Under the pieces are notes generated by a model, which saw only the letters and a program-made list of their open reading frames with translations, searched no databases and was not told the DNA's origin. DNA of 64,000 bases from Undibacterium sp. KW1 (GTDB taxonomy: Bacteria > Pseudomonadota > Gammaproteobacteria > Burkholderiales > Burkholderiaceae_D): NCBI RefSeq assembly GCF_009937955.1, contig NZ_AP018439.1, positions 682,001 through 746,000 of the forward strand, read 5' to 3'. Position numbers and translations under genes: made by a program. Shown one piece after another: positions 63,932-64,000 of the stretch (the stretch's first letter is position 1; every line of letters starts with the position of its first letter).

Positions 63932-64000
63932 TGAGCATTGTTTGTGAGTTATGTGATGCCAGTGCTGGCGATATCCTCGTCAGCACGGACCAGTTACGCG
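63931..64000 (+). CDS. Start of a HIT-like family protein, cut by window end
   Basis: Only 23 residues are visible, beginning [19 protein letters not shown] and then DQLR. The pattern CELC followed by a strand and DxLRV resembles the beginning of betaproteobacterial HIT-family (nucleotide hydrolase) proteins. Its ATG shares a base with the stop of the large oxidoreductase, so the two are translationally coupled. The catalytic HxHxH lies beyond the window. Confidence 0.6.
   Translation, partial: MSIVCELCDASAGDILVSTDQLR

Noticed and set aside
1..64000. CRISPR arrays, rRNA operons, prophage or origin
   Set aside because: I found no regularly spaced repeats, no rRNA sequence, no phage gene block and no DnaA-box cluster.

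Overview
The window looks like chromosomal DNA from a betaproteobacterium of the order Burkholderiales, most likely family Oxalobacteraceae (an Undibacterium- or Herbaspirillum-like relative). This rests on recognisable protein families and on gene strings familiar from that group: prs next to a tRNA-Gln, ispE, lolB, a TPR lipoprotein and mutM; purM divergent from a perM-like gene, hda, a HAD phosphatase, pcnB and folK; ptsN-hprK-rapZ; and a 1323-residue FAD/Fe-S fusion followed by a HIT-type start. No database search was possible, so the placement is inference.

Layout. 1-2.0 kb: the end of sucC, then sucD with a strong terminator. 2.4-3.9 kb: a PP2C phosphatase whose last metal-binding motif is out of frame after a run of seven G, and an FHA protein. 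4.3-9.2 kb: two convergent type IV pilin genes, each behind a -24/-12 (sigma-54) promoter, and a large TPR/O-GlcNAc-transferase-type glycosyltransferase. 9.2-17.4 kb: gamma-glutamyltransferase, rplY, prs, tRNA-Gln, ispE, lolB, a TPR lipoprotein and mutM. 17.5-24.2 kb: a dynamin-like GTPase, mutY, a secreted alpha/beta hydrolase behind a hairpin that covers its ribosome binding site, and a NatAB-type ABC exporter. 24.3-32.1 kb: a DUF4214/S41 lipoprotein, tag, a DUF4124 protein, and a four-gene set of proteasome-like Anbu peptidase, transglutaminase, alpha-E protein and circularly permuted ATP-grasp ligase. 32.3-34.2 kb: an AT-rich patch with two small orphan genes flanking an IS30-family element. 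34.3-41.5 kb: panB, a structured repeat, a DUF486 protein, then folK-pcnB-HAD-hda-perM facing purM. 41.9-47.3 kb: accessory genes (solute-binding protein, HAF-repeat protein, unknowns, APH-type phosphotransferase, a possible micro-gene). 47.4-52.7 kb: rapZ-hprK-ptsN, with an inverted-repeat element between hprK and rapZ, and a GGDEF-EAL protein. 52.9-64 kb: pagP, queF, ilvA, a YqaA membrane protein, a metallophosphoesterase, a secreted HAD phosphatase, a small zinc-ribbon-like membrane protein, the DUF3683 FAD/Fe-S oxidoreductase and the start of a HIT-like gene.

How the parts connect. Most of the window is housekeeping: TCA cycle, nucleotide, pantothenate, folate, isoprenoid and isoleucine synthesis, oxidative DNA repair, lipoprotein sorting and PTS-Ntr control. 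Surface biology shows in the pilins, the neighbouring glycosyltransferase, PagP and secreted hydrolases. The best candidate for a poorly described system is the Anbu/transglutaminase/alpha-E/ATP-grasp set. The best sequence-level oddities are the G-run frameshift in the phosphatase, the hairpin at 20677-20713, and the 118-bp element at 48293-48410, whose transcript would carry the same CACCUCCUU string as the 16S rRNA 3' end.
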